From NCBI GenBank assembly GCA_014338405.1, contig JTDE01001048.1:95014-159013 (forward strand): DNA of 64,000 nucleotides. Reading direction: 5' to 3'. Below are positions 14,090 through 25,810 of the stretch, one piece after another. A program made the translations under genes and the position numbers. Position 1 is the first letter of the stretch, and every line of letters starts with the position of its first letter. The notes beneath the pieces are model-generated. The model was not told the origin of the DNA, made no database searches, and saw nothing but the letters and a program-made list of their open reading frames with translations. The stretch comes from Paragonimus skrjabini miyazakii (taxonomy: Eukaryota; Platyhelminthes; Trematoda; Plagiorchiida; Troglotrematidae).

Positions 14090-15574
14090 ATCTTTCGCCT
14101 ATGATGTTACCAGAAAGCCATAAACTTGACTGGAGAAGACCGTATGAAGTTTCGTAAAACACGAATTTCTGAATGTGTTAGCAATGTGCCATGCAAACTG
14201 CCAACGTTCGGAAGGACATCGCAGTGCATTCGATGAAAAATGCGTTTGTGTTCGTCGATTCTATTCGGTCGCTGAATATGGAAAACAATGTGTTTTCCCC
14301 CGGTGTTTTCTCTCTGTTGAAGAACGTACCACTTGTGGAAACCATTGACTACATCGGTGAGTATATTCGTTCCGAAGCTTTAAATGTGGACTTATCTGTG
14401 GACACGCTCAAGAAACTGATATTAACGTGCAAGCAGAATGTACAATTTCAGATTGATGTGAAAAGCTACCGTCAGGAGGATGGCGTTGCAATGGCGTCAC
14501 CATTAGGCCCACTGTTGACAGATATCTTCATGGCAATGTTAGAAAGAACTACGCTTCGTGGACTTATTGACAATAGCCCTCTCTCCAAGAGGTACGTGGA
14601 CGATATCATCTGTGTAGTTGGCGAAGCTGTGGATATGAATAGCCTACTTGCTGTGGCAAACACAGCAGACAAATATCTCAACTTTACACTTGAGGCCGAG
14701 AATAATGGACAAATATCATTCTTGGATGTGGCACCGAGTTGTTGTGCAGACGGTTCAGTTCAGAGGGGTATTCTCAGGAATGGGACTTGGAACGGCCAGT
14801 ATACTCACTTTCTCAGTTACGTACCCCATGAGAAAGAAGAGAAACCCCGTTCGCAGTTTAACATACAGAGCTATGCGGATATGCACTAGTGACGTGATTG
14901 ATGCATAACTGGTGTTTTTACGGCGGATATTCGCAGAGAACGTCTATCCTATAAACTTCGTAGATAGATATATGAAACTGAGAGAACCGAAATTTAAGCT
15001 CCCATCTGTGGAAAAGAATTTGGTTTACATGACGCCAGAATACAAATGCGAGACATTGGCTGAACTGGTGACCCGTAGAATCAGTAACGCAACTGAAAAG
15101 ACCTACGGTGCAGCACAACTGCGAATCTAGTTCAGATCCGATTCGGTGGTCCACGTATAACTCAAAGATACGTTGCCTTAATGTGTAACCCCATTTTGTG
15201 TTTACTCTTTCACATACTCCTGTGGAGCAGGCTACGTCGGTCGCATAAAAAGACGCCTTTCTCAAAGAATACGTGAACACCACCCCACATGACTGACTAG
15301 GGGCGAGGTGAAGTCGATTTCGAGTGCAATCCTGACGAACCTTGTTGACTCAGGACACCAAGTCTCACCTGGAGTAGCTTTCCAGCCAGTTTACCACTTG
15401 CCCTGTCATCAATCCAGACGAGTCAAATTTCGTGTTCCGGCCATCGCGCAGGCAATCGGAATTCAGTTGCGCAATCCATAGTCGTGCGCTCTTGGGAAAT
15501 GTTTACAGACCCTACGGTTACCATGGCCTCCAGTTACTGACTCGACATCTCCGCAGGTCAATTTTGTCACCTAA
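14090..15574 (+). pseudogene. Penelope-like element, family C: broken RT + GIY-YIG
   Basis: The 5' part (14191-14889) encodes PLE reverse transcriptase: an SLLKNVPL block matching motif A of the family A copy, SPLGPLLTDIF (motif B region) and KRYVDD (14587-14604, motif C). About 15 codons upstream of the ATG also look RT-like, so the reading starts near 14090. Near 14820-14840 the frame shifts by one; the same +2 frame then continues for more than 600 bases through RICTSDVIDA, the thumb region, and a GIY-YIG domain (VYSFTYSCGAGYVGR at about 15200-15245) to LRLPWP near 15525 and a TAA at 15572-15574. In-frame stops at 14906-14908, 15128-15130 and several later sites confirm it is dead. The catalytic Asp of motif A is replaced by Gly (SPGVFSL against SVDVQSL), and the first zinc-ligand Cys of the endonuclease is Tyr. 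No HHR core survives, but a hammerhead-like decayed sequence lies at about 15645-15680. Confidence 0.88.
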
Positions 15575-18500
15575 TTGTCTTTCCAATTCACAACCGCGTG
15601 ATGTAATTATGTGACTAATTGCTTTTGATTTTGATCGCTTGACAACCATGATGATATACAATGCTATGTAATTGGCTCGACGATGAATAACTGAAAACAG
15701 ACTGTTCGCCAAAACACTTTTTCACAACAGTTTTTAGTTAGAGAAAACCGAATCCAGTGCGGACAACAATATCCAAGTCGCGACTGATGTGTAGGAGAAG
15801 TCTTGTGATAATTATGGCTAATCAGGGTGCTGAAGGCCTTTTTTCAACACTACTGTTCAATTCCTTCCGGCTGTTCGCTACTCAGTTATCCCTTTCAGTT
15901 GTATACAGAAACATAAAACTGGATCAGACATACAAAAGAAGTGGCTGGTATCGGCGTTGTGTGGCAAAGTCTGCTATATTTTATGGTTTTGACGCGATGA
16001 GTTAGTGACGTTTCTCAGCCACTTCACTGGCTGCACAGTTTCCGTTAAATCTTCCAATGGAAAATTAATAAGGAACATACTCACATCAAACTCAATTCCA
16101 ACGAACATAATGAATGTGAGACATAAACTCACTTCCTCACCGTCAGACTCATGCTATTATATGTAGTTCCAAATTATAACTGTTAGGATCACAATTGTCT
16201 TCAGCCAGTGAAAGGCTACTCAACTGATCAGTGATTCCAAGGAGTTGTTTATTGCCGGACATGCTTACATCATTTATAACCACATAGTATAAGTTCGTTT
16301 TTCTGTGAGTGGAGTAGTGATGGATTTCTCAGTGTTCACTGATGAACCGGACTTTTGTTACAGCTTTCGTCATGTACATTGTTGAAAACCGTTATTACAG
16401 TTTAAGCTTCTTAATGTTGACCGTTGCACTCAGACAACCACTAGCTATTAGACACGTCACAAGTCACGAGAACATGTTGCCTCATGTTGGGTAGTGCATC
16501 TCAGTAAAAGCGCATTATAAATACATTTTAGTACTGTAAGTACATTATACATCAATGCTAGGTTCATATAGTTTCAGACTAATTTTGGCAGCTAAAATCT
16601 CAGTTTTCATTGCGTTTTTACTATTCCATAATCCGTACGAGACACACAACGAGATTCATTGTGCTAACTCGTGTTACTCCCGACAAAAGTTATATAACCA
16701 ATGCGGTAACTATTCCTTGGAACAGCGTATTTTTATGAATAGTACGTTTTGCAAAGCACGGTAAAGTCACATGTCCTCGGGGATTTTGTCAAGCAAAAAG
16801 ATATTTTGCAGGCAACCTGTCACGCGTACTTGCACTCCAAATTCACTACTACGATTACGCAAAGTGGGTCTCAATTCGTCTATAAATGCTGTCCAATTAT
16901 ATATGACACCAAAAATGTATACAGTTTAACCAAACAGTCCACAGCTGTTTCCGTCTGCTTCTCCGTCAAAAGGGACACTGGTATGCTACGTCTGGGTGCC
17001 AAATAATAGTCATCAAAACGTGCGTAACAATGTCAACAGTTTATCGCGTTTAATTTAACTGATGTCGTAAGTACTCTGTCGTCACTAGTAATGGTTACTT
17101 TCGACCAACCACCCGTAGAAGACGGAAAGATTTAGACATGCTTCTTTGAGCGCGTCGTCCACGAAAGTACAACCCTCCTGTTAACATTCAATATAGTTAT
17201 TCTAAATCTAACTCGTCATTTTTCTGTGCTGCACATGCCAAGGCGTTACTAGAATTTGTATCATTGCATACAGCTAAAAGCGAAATGCAGACTAGATACT
17301 TTGTGGTCCTGTTAAACACTGATCGTTTATGTCTACTCAGTAAGACCACGTACTAGCTGACTCATTTGCTTCGTCCATAGTAGACTAACCGTATCAATCC
17401 AATGGAATGCTGAGAGCAATCCCGGTAAGTAACCACTTGATATTTATGGTCAGTGGGTCTAAAAAAAGATTGGCTTTTTCTGTTTGCACTAATGTACTTC
17501 TAATCAGGGGTTGTTTTGTGGTCTAACACGTATGAAGGCAGTCCAGTAAGTAAGTGCTTCAGAACATCAAGACGAGCATCAAACAACTTGCTAGGCTTAA
17601 TTTTGTCAAGTATAATTCAAAACTATCTGGTCCTCTGAGGATGTGCAAAAAATAGGGTTGGAGGTGAAGTGTGAACGACGAGTACACCGAAATAACCGGA
17701 TCAATAAGTCCCACGCTTTATGCCTGCCTAGTAAAACTAAAGTTCAGGAACTTTAATCTACCACTGGTCTCTTCCTAGACTATCTACCGATCAAGGGTGA
17801 ATCTTCCGTTTGTACCAATTTTTGAAATGGAGATTCTTTGGTTGGACCTAGACGCGGTAGAACCGACATGTGAATTCGCAGTATAGAAGGTGGTAATCGC
17901 AAGCTCAAAACACTTGGTTCTTTGAACGGAAAAAAGTAGATTTTCCCGTTCAAATTTCGTTCACTATCAATTATATATAATGAAAACAGCGGGAAACTGG
18001 CATGCACCTTTTGCTAGAAGACATGTTTCATAATTGCATACCAGCATCAAATTAGAACGTTTAACGTACACAGGGGTGGTATATATAGTTTTGACTGTAT
18101 AATGTTTTTAGTATTCAACTGAACTGGTTTGGCATTAATGGATAAAAATGTGCCATCCGATAACGATACACACAAAACAAACTGAATTGCATTACGAGAC
18201 TGAAAAACAAACTACGGCCTACTTTTTCCAATGTATTTTAGTTCATTTAATTTGCTCAAGAGCAGGGTGAGTCAGCGATTTAAAAAACATTCAGTAAAAT
18301 CCGTTCAGTTATTTACCGTAGGTGATGTTTACGGGTAGAGAACTCATTTTGCAATGTGATGTTCTACAAAATATAGATCTTGACATGTTTTAGTGGCACT
18401 CCACTAAAATCTAACTTACCTAAGATATAAACCAAGTGGGACAATATAACTTAACAGCATATCAATTTATAACTCATTCTGATGAGTACATAACAAAAGA

Positions 18501-18600
18501 GCGTGAATTGTTTGCGGAATCCTGCTTTGGCAGGTATTTTTCTGGTTTATTTTGTTGACCCCATGTGACACAGATGATTGGATGGGTAACTGCGTCCAAC
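15575..18600. other. Gene-poor region
   Basis: Nothing here is recognisable beyond short frames. A possible decayed hammerhead at 15.65 kb and two splice-site-bounded micro-exon-like stretches near 17.4-17.5 kb are discussed under findings. Neither is strong enough to annotate as a gene. Confidence 0.5.
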
Positions 18601-18614
18601 TATGAAGTTTCAGA

Positions 18615-18690
18615 ATTGCCGGTGTGACTTCGTAGCTCAGATCGTAGGGCAACTTTTTGTTACTGGTTCGACTGCAACTGAGGTATAGAT
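18615..18690 (+). repeat. tRNA-like pol III promoter / SINE head (putative)
   Basis: An A-box-like TAGCTCAGATCG (18633-18644) is followed by a B-box-like GGTTCGACTGC (18665-18675). Each fits its consensus at all but one or two positions. The interval between them is a little short for a true tRNA, and no acceptor stem closes around it, so I interpret it as a SINE head or chance pol III site. No poly-A or simple-repeat tail was found to define the element. Confidence 0.38.
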
Positions 18691-20284
18691 TGTTTATCCT
18701 TGTTTTTTAATAAATTATGGAGCCTACCACCATACTTCTTATTAATGAGATCCAAAAAACGTTTAGTCACCTCCAGCTCAAACGGGGATGACACGATAAA
18801 CTCTAAAAGAGTGGTTAGTTTCATGTAACAGACATCTTGGGGGACAAAAACGGAAACGAACCTGAAGTTGACAGCTTATCAAGAAGGTAAAATGACTATT
18901 TTGAATAGAAGGATATGGGGAGGGGAGGAGTCAGCGAACGACATTGAAACTTTGTGTTGGATACATTAATTTTCAGTGAACTGAGAGAACACTGTTGTTA
19001 GGATTTGTGTATGGAATAAACAGCATGGTTAGCGTCCAGTTGGAGTGACTCTTTGAGGAGCTGGACTGCTCTTAGCATCACTAGTAAAGGCTAATTTGGT
19101 TTGCTTATAAGGAAACAATGTACATCGTCCTATGTATCCAAATCTCAGTTTGTGAAAGACGAACCGATAAAGGCCTCTTTTTTCATATCACATGTTCTAC
19201 TGAAAATGTGGATGGATAAATAAAATACATTTTGAAAATATACATAATTTTCATCACCATAAATTTTGTGACCAAAATCGTCGCAGTTGACTGTGCTTTA
19301 AACTATACCGCAAACATCATGAAGCGCTTGCAAACAGTCTTTCTGTAAAAGTAAAAAATTAGGTTTCAAAGAGTATGTCAGCATCTTCCATACTCTTGAC
19401 AGCCATGCATATCGAACTTCTTTTCGTTGAACAGATGCATACGTTCAAGTTAAGACGACCGAAAGACGCTAGTATACACTAACAGTAAACCGTTCAGGGT
19501 GTGTCCACTAGTGGTGACAGTTGACAGATTCGTCGTTCAATAACTCAACATAATTATCCTTATAACGTTTTCTGTTGAATCACCGAAAGCAAACGCTGGT
19601 TGTAGGTATAGAAAATCTAGCCCTTCGCTAAGTACCCATCAAAGGACTGTGTGCGTAGTTCCGTGGGGCAGACTTTCAGGTTATCTCCCACCTATTTTTG
19701 CTCATAATTAAACATTTGCGCCATAGGAAACGACTGACAGCACATATTGATATAAATCGTTTATTAATCTGTCACAGACTCAAACGTACTTGATTTGGGC
19801 CCGTTACACTTTACGTTAGGTTGCCTGGAGATACTAAAGCTAACCCTCTTTTATTGATTATGTCTTCCCCAGAGATCAAGATGAATCGTCGTACTACCTT
19901 GGGTCATCAGTACAACAACCCGGCACCCATGTCTCGGTCTGCACAGGATGACATGTTCAAGCGCTAGTGCAACCCATTCAGTACACGGGCAAGTAATCTC
20001 ATTGAAGTATTTGAGGGTAGAAAAAATGATCAATCACAATAAGATCATAAAGGATTTTTTGAACTAATTGGAGTGATTCAGTTTATTAACTCCTAGAATG
20101 TCATTATGACACAACGAATTTATAGTTGGTTTGAGGAGTAGTGACCTTAGCCGACTGTGCAAAATAAGCGAACACTTGTGCATAACGTTGTAAAGTATCC
20201 ACGGATGCTGTGCGGTTTTATGATTGTCTGTTTAGCCAGAGTACTGTAACAGGTCCACTGGAGGGGTCAAAAGAAAAAATGGTG

Positions 20285-20372
20285 CGTATTTCTCGTGGGT
20301 CAGCCAGATTTGAACGACCTTGCTTATGGTCCGCTTTTCTTGTTTGGCCGAGCAACGGCTAACCGTACCGAA
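20285..20372 (-). repeat. tRNA-derived SINE remnant (putative)
   Basis: Read on the minus strand, GTTAGCCGTTGCTCGG resembles a tRNA D-arm/A-box. It is followed about 35 bases later by GTCGTTCAAATCTGGC, which resembles a B-box and T-loop. The spacing is tRNA-like but both boxes carry mismatches. The pattern is like SINE heads, not a usable tRNA. The element ends are undefined. Confidence 0.33.
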
Positions 20373-20728
20373 CTTTTAATAACAGTTCAAGCGAAACACA
20401 GAATGAAATAAACGTCATGAGTTGGACCAATTAATCACACGAGTGAATCAGTCAAATCCCAGTACTCACAAGTTGAATCAGACACATCACGCTGCCGAGA
20501 CCTGTCCAGCGTGAGAGTTGTGGGAATATTTCGAATGCACGGTAGACAATCATGAACAGACAAACTGCTTGCCACGGTTAGGTAAAGCTGATCAACGCTC
20601 ACACGTAAACCGTATTTCCAAACTGGTGTGATGTTAACTGTCATCATTGTTCGGAACAATCATGTGAGGGACCACATGACTGACCCTAGTCCAACTAGAT
20701 ATCAGAACGCCTGACAGTGACAAAACTC

Positions 20729-20748
20729 GAAACATCGGGGGATGTTTC
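20729..20748. repeat. Perfect 8-bp hairpin with GGGG loop
   Basis: GAAACATC is followed by GGGG and then GATGTTTC, its exact reverse complement. A short AGT/ACT pairing lies just upstream. The arrangement recalls the 3' half of a hammerhead ribozyme (GAAA followed by a stem), but the CUGANGA box upstream reads CTGACAG, so I do not call a ribozyme. Confidence 0.5.
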
Positions 20749-23700
20749 ATGTCCGGTTACAACGTTGGCGGTGAAACGCCTAAAAGTCCAGTAATTCTCA
20801 TACGGAAAGTTTAGCTGGACCAGACAACCACATGTGAATGGTTGCCGACCGAAGACTAGGTTTTCCCTGAAGGGGAAATTTACCGAAACTCTGCTATTTT
20901 CTGTCCACTAATTTACAATAGCTTTCGACGATAGATTAAAGCTAACAACGGCCGAGTAAATGCAAACTCGTTAGCTTATACTACGAGTTATATCACAATT
21001 CAGTATCACTCCGTTGGTCACTGGCACACACAGATTCTCATTCGTGTTCAAAACTGTTCACTGTTGTTCTCTTCTTACCAGTCTTGTGCATGTTCTTATA
21101 CACTCAGTGTTAACTTCCCCCACTCGGTATGTGCACGAGGCTTGGGTGAAACTGACGACCAATTAAAGCCAAAGGCTGTTTCATGGACATGAGCAAAATG
21201 TGAGGTGGAATACGGCACGATTGCATATGGAACAGTTTCACACACTACAATCTACAATTTGGCATAACTAAACAAGTCGAATGCAACAGATGAGTTTAAA
21301 ATGACCTGAAGTCATCCAGTACGTCAGCATATGTACTTCTGTCTACAAGAACGAAATAGGCTCCTTCTTCGGACTTCACAGGAAGAGTATAGGCTCAAGT
21401 ACTGCTGCATTGCTGTCACTCCAATTGATGTCTGACTAGACTAGTTTCAATAGCTGGTTTTCTCCAACCATCATTCTGTTCAGTGATCATAGATCACATA
21501 AGTTTTTTCATACCGAGCCACAGAACCTTGTGAGTACGGGTCAACTAAGCGTAACGGAGAGACGGCATCTACGGTCGTCTGTTGTTTGTTTGACGCGCAT
21601 ACAATAAGCTTTTTCATGGCCTTCCCGCCGGAACTTTCTATCTGTTGACCCACCTGTTACACGGCGGACCGTTTCCTCTGGTATGTATTTGCTTTTATAA
21701 TGAAAATCTCACATTCACGCTGGTGTTTCCAATAGGAAACGAATTTACTGTTGCATGCCCCACAGAACTGTCTTGTGGCTAACTTTTGGTAAGTTTTTTG
21801 AGTTGGCATTCTAGCTGATGTACGGTAGACAATTCTAAAATGTTTTCGTTGCAAAATTGAAATCAGTACATACGTATCTGTTTTGTCTCTTCTAATAATC
21901 TCAAAGGATTACTTGTAAATCATCATAATGATTAATAATATCATTCATGTGTATGACTTGGCACCATGCAACGATGTTAAATTGTTGACACTATCAAAAT
22001 TTGTTTGAGAACAAATTTCCACTGTAGTAGACGTTGCTTTGAAAAGATAGGTTTTATAACCAATGAAAAATAATATCGGTGAATGGTTCGGCGCTGATTT
22101 TGCAACATACAAAACATATTCACCTAACTAACCAAAGTCGGTTGGACTATGTTTTGCGACCCCACCTTACTAAGCATCACTAGACTAGGATTTTATGCCT
22201 AGTCATTTTTTGTCTAATCGGTTAGTGCATGCTAAATGAACATATGTGGCTAACCAGCTTGAAACACAGAAAGCACATGTCATTCTTGCGAAACATTACT
22301 AAAATGTATGCATACATGCATTCCTGTGTTGATTTGACCACACGCAGTTTTGCAGGCAAATCGATTATCCACTAGGTGTTCCACTAGTGCCGAAAAAGCG
22401 TAAGTTTCCTTAAGATTTTGTCATAAAAGCTTCTCAGAGGATAGATCAAATTTTGTGATCATGACAATTTGCCAACAGCTTTTTGGTAAACATATCTTCT
22501 ATTTTGTACCTCGAAGTAACCCACAGGACAACAGACTTTCCAGGGAACAAAATCACCATTGTTTTCAATAGGAAATTATTATTGTTGTTTGAAGTATTTG
22601 TTAGGAGTAGTTGTATCGACGGTACAATATTGTTTTCTGAAGCGTTACTCAGTCCCCGTTTCACATTAGAATATAAAATGCTTTAAAAAACCTCACGGCG
22701 AACAATAAAAATTGCGTAAGTTGGGAATCAACTGTGCAATTACAATAGAGCGGAATATGTTCCTTTTTCTTACACTGGTTAACATTTTTTGCTTAAAGCA
22801 GACTAATGCTAGAAACGGGTTTCCAAGAAATCTTCCCATACTTTTGAATTGACTTGAATTTCTCACCTTTGTAAGTTGATCACGTCAAGGTAATGCTGAC
22901 TATAACTTTCCTCGGATCTACAATCCACGGTGTTGACCACCAAATTTTTGCATCATTTCAATGTGATTGATTCGCAGGCGTTTTGTTTAAATACACTCGG
23001 GTTAACGAAGTCACGTTCGTCTACACTATATTAGCGTCTGTCATAACTTGTTCATCAGTTTATAACACGTTACTTGCTATTATGAGGTTGGGTTCATACT
23101 CGTGGATAGGGGTATGTACTTCGGATGTTTGTAAAGCGCAATACAAACTTTACGTACATGTTTCATCTACTTCTTTTATTCAGACAGCAGCTACCAAAAG
23201 TAACAAGTATCGATCATCATGTTCATTTCGCTTTTGACACGACTTCGTTATTTGAGTGGTTGAGGGTGAACTACGATAACGACAAAAATACCGGCGTGAA
23301 AATAAGAATCGTAGAGAGATGGAGGTAACGGCCAACAAGGAAATTAGCTGGACAGTAACGGATCAACCTGATTCGGTTACACACTGCATCTCAACACAAA
23401 GCTTACCACAATGACAAACGAGAATTAAGCGGACCAAGTGCTACGAACCGTTAATCATGCAGACAGATATTCCGACCATGGATTTACATTCATTAAAGTC
23501 TCCTGAAATTTTTCAATCACTATCGAAAGGCGTCGCATCATGCAGGTGTGACCCAAGTTGAACTACACACACTAATGGGTTAGTCGGCTGTCGTTGTTTC
23601 CTGGCCATTTCCTGTAAGCGCACACGTTGAGCAGAAAAAGCGGACGATTATAAATAAGTTTTGAAAGTACAAACGAGAAGGTTAGGTGGGTGAAATTTTG

Positions 23701-25189
23701 CAGCCTTTGCTTCCACAATAAACCAGCAATTGTACAGCTGAGGTAAGATACTTACAGTTGAGTGATCCAGGTCACCAATGACAAAACATCCACATCTTTT
23801 CTCACCGCAGAGTAAAAACACATCCATCATTATATATTGCTGCACGATTAATTTGTGTCAGTTTCCTCTAACTTCCCTGACCTCATTGAAAACTAAATAT
23901 CGCCTTCTAAGTATTCATCTTTCTTATCAAGGTGACATAATTATAACCGTCATCTTTTAGTAGTTACTGAAGCAGTGACGAACTCCTATCCAAAGATGCA
24001 TTGGTCTACCGTGTAACTACAGGCAATATACAGACAAACCACAAATGTTACAACAACTTCTCAGAAAACGAATAAAATTGCAGGCTGAAACAGGTTCCAT
24101 CCATCGCACAAAGTTCAGGTTAACTAATTTTCATGGTATTAGTCCATTAACTGAGATTGTTACTGCATGTGTTTATGCAGGTGTACTGTATGCCCCGCCA
24201 TCTGTCGATCAATAAAAGCCAAACCGGAAATGTGTACATTTCCCTAAACACCATTTTTCTGAAACTTTCCAATTTTCTTCGTTTTAGTTGTGTATGACTT
24301 CTCATCTGCCAAACATAGGTTGTCCAGCAGTATCTGTCCTAGTTTTGTTATACTTCCACAATCACCCAATTCAACAACTCTATCTTTATATTGCGGATCA
24401 AAAACGTTTCGATGGCTAAGGAATTCTATCAGAATGTAAGCACTCCAGTAATGTGATTAAACGCAGGGAAGTAAATATGAGGCAATGTATAAAGTTATCA
24501 AAAATGACAATACCTGGCCATATCTGACCGTAAGTACCATCGTAATGAATAAACATAAGTCCAAAATATATCTAAACCTTCTTCAATGCCTTCAGATTAA
24601 TGTGTTTTCCAAAATAGCCATTAAAAGATCTAGATTAGAGAATTACATTTTCACATACATCCTCAGAATGAACAGTGCATAGAACGAAGAGGCAATACTT
24701 GAACCCACGCAATCATATTTTAAGTGAAAAGTCTGATAGGATTTTAAGTAACATTTTGGTGATTATACAGTCATCAATCATCAAAACTGTCAATCATTAG
24801 TCTGTTACTTACCGGTTTTAAGTTTACCCACTAGAGCAAGCAGACATACACTATTCTTTCTTTTCATTCACTACACATATCAAATGCAACCTGAAATCTT
24901 GTTCTGACTGTAAAATATCGCTCGTCTCAAGCTAACTTTACAAATCGTATACTTTCGAACATGCACACTACCATAACTGATTTTCAGATTAACTTGAATA
25001 ACAGAAGAAGACATGACCTTGTCTTTAAGTGGATTAAAATACTTTTGCAACCAAAATCATTTATCAGTTAACTTTTACATGCTGTAATCATCAGCAAAAT
25101 CAGTCTTGACTGAGAGATATATGCCTACTTCCTGTTACACGGTCAGTTATTGGACCAAAACTTGCGGTAAACAATGATCTAAAGTGGTA

Positions 25190-25216
25190 TGTGAATATTC
25201 ACAGTACACTGTGAAT
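25190..25216. repeat. Double palindrome at the left edge of the PLE-A inverted arm
   Basis: TGTGAATATTCACA (25190-25203) is a perfect palindrome. It overlaps ATTCACAGT-AC-ACTGTGAAT (25197-25216), a 9-bp-stem hairpin. The second ends exactly where the left inverted arm of the PLE begins at 25217. It may be the target-site sequence or part of the terminal repeat of the element. Confidence 0.6.
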
Positions 25217-25252
25217 GTAGATGCTAGCATTTCGTATTGCCTCTTCAGTACC
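25217..25252 (-). ncRNA. Minimal hammerhead-ribozyme motif (left arm)
   Basis: Reading the minus strand: GGTA (stem I), CTGAAGA (fits core CUGANGA), a short GGCAATAC stem-loop II, GAAA (core), ATGC-TA-GCAT (stem III, 4 bp), then UC at the cleavage position and TACA (stem I). Stem II has one mismatched pair, and stem I loses its outer pair compared with the right arm. It lies about 100 bases downstream of the PLE stop codon, as do the other copies here. Short stems II and III are typical of PLE-borne hammerheads, which are thought to act weakly as monomers. Confidence 0.65.
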
Positions 25253-25349
25253 AAATAACAATAACCAGGACCATATATATGACACTATTAGGGTGGGGGA
25301 TTAAGAAAATAAAATAGAAAATTAGGTGGAGAACAACAACGCAAAACTA

Positions 25350-25709
25350 TCAGGTCCAAGGGAGTCTAAGACTTACATAGAATTGTTTTTGTACACACAA
25401 TGCTGGCTTGAGACGACTAATCGCGACCGTCTCAGCAAAACGCAGGAAACGCGGATTAGTGTGACGCACTATAATCCTAAATGTTGATTCAGGATTAATC
25501 CGGTGACCAGTGGCCAACATGTGTTTGGCGATAGACGAGGCCGGAAGTTTGCGTGATCCCGGGACGAAGGGAGTAGACTGTGCAGTCACATCCTGAACCC
25601 ATTTCGGCATATGTTCCTTCATCCTAGAGTTCAAGCACCTATCGGTTCTGCCGATGTAACTTTCGCCGCAGTTACACACAAATTGATAAATACAGTGTGA
25701 GTTGGCGCC
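25350..25709 (-). pseudogene. PLE family A, C-terminal GIY-YIG endonuclease fragment
   Basis: The frame is open from the right arm junction to a TGA at 25350-25352. It begins with IGANSHCIYQF, a seamless match to the same region of the larger copy at 41.7 kb (IGFTSHCVYQF). It continues through C-x-C, SYIGRTDRCL, RMKEHMPKW, then SSIAKHMLATGH and ends LRLPWT. These carry the GIY-YIG core and the C-C-H-H zinc ligands of PLE endonucleases. There is no RT portion, so the piece cannot move itself. It has no stop or frameshift over about 119 codons, unlike the older B and C copies. The domain would nick target DNA to prime reverse transcription in an intact element. Confidence 0.9.
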
Positions 25710-25773
25710 AATTTTATTTTCTTAATCCCCCACCCTAATAGTGTCATATATATGTTCCTGGTTATTGTTATTT

Positions 25774-25810
25774 GGTACTGAAGAGGCAATACGAAATGCT
25801 AGCATCTACC
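25774..25810 (+). ncRNA. Minimal hammerhead-ribozyme motif (right arm, inverted copy)
   Basis: This is the mirror of the left-arm motif on the plus strand: GGTA at 25774-25777 pairs fully with TACC at 25807-25810 (stem I). CTGAAGA (25778-25784) and GAAA (25793-25796) give the core, and ATGC-TA-GCAT gives stem III. Stem II is a single good pair. The two motifs face away from the endonuclease fragment on opposite strands, so transcription in either direction would yield one. Confidence 0.65.

Larger units (their letters stand above)
18700..25189. other. Gene-poor region with minor structures
   Basis: No gene or transposon protein is recognisable. The minus strand at about 19.85-20.0 kb shares the 13-base word TGAATGGGTTGCA with the 5.3 kb repeat and may be another repeat copy. 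A tRNA-like site near 20.3 kb and a perfect hairpin near 20.74 kb are listed separately. Confidence 0.5.
25217..25809 (-). mobile_element. Compact family A PLE copy flanked by 99-bp inverted arms
   Basis: The left arm (25217-25315) and right arm (25711-25809) are reverse complements of each other, with one mismatch in 99 bases. They enclose 395 bases carrying the endonuclease end of a PLE on the minus strand. Each arm ends in a minimal hammerhead-ribozyme motif. This is the layout of a 5'-truncated PLE with an inverted pLTR piece at its 5' end, an arrangement known for Penelope elements. The near-identity of the arms and the open frame inside suggest a recent insertion. The transcript could form a long hairpin with an approximately 395-base loop. 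Confidence 0.85.
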
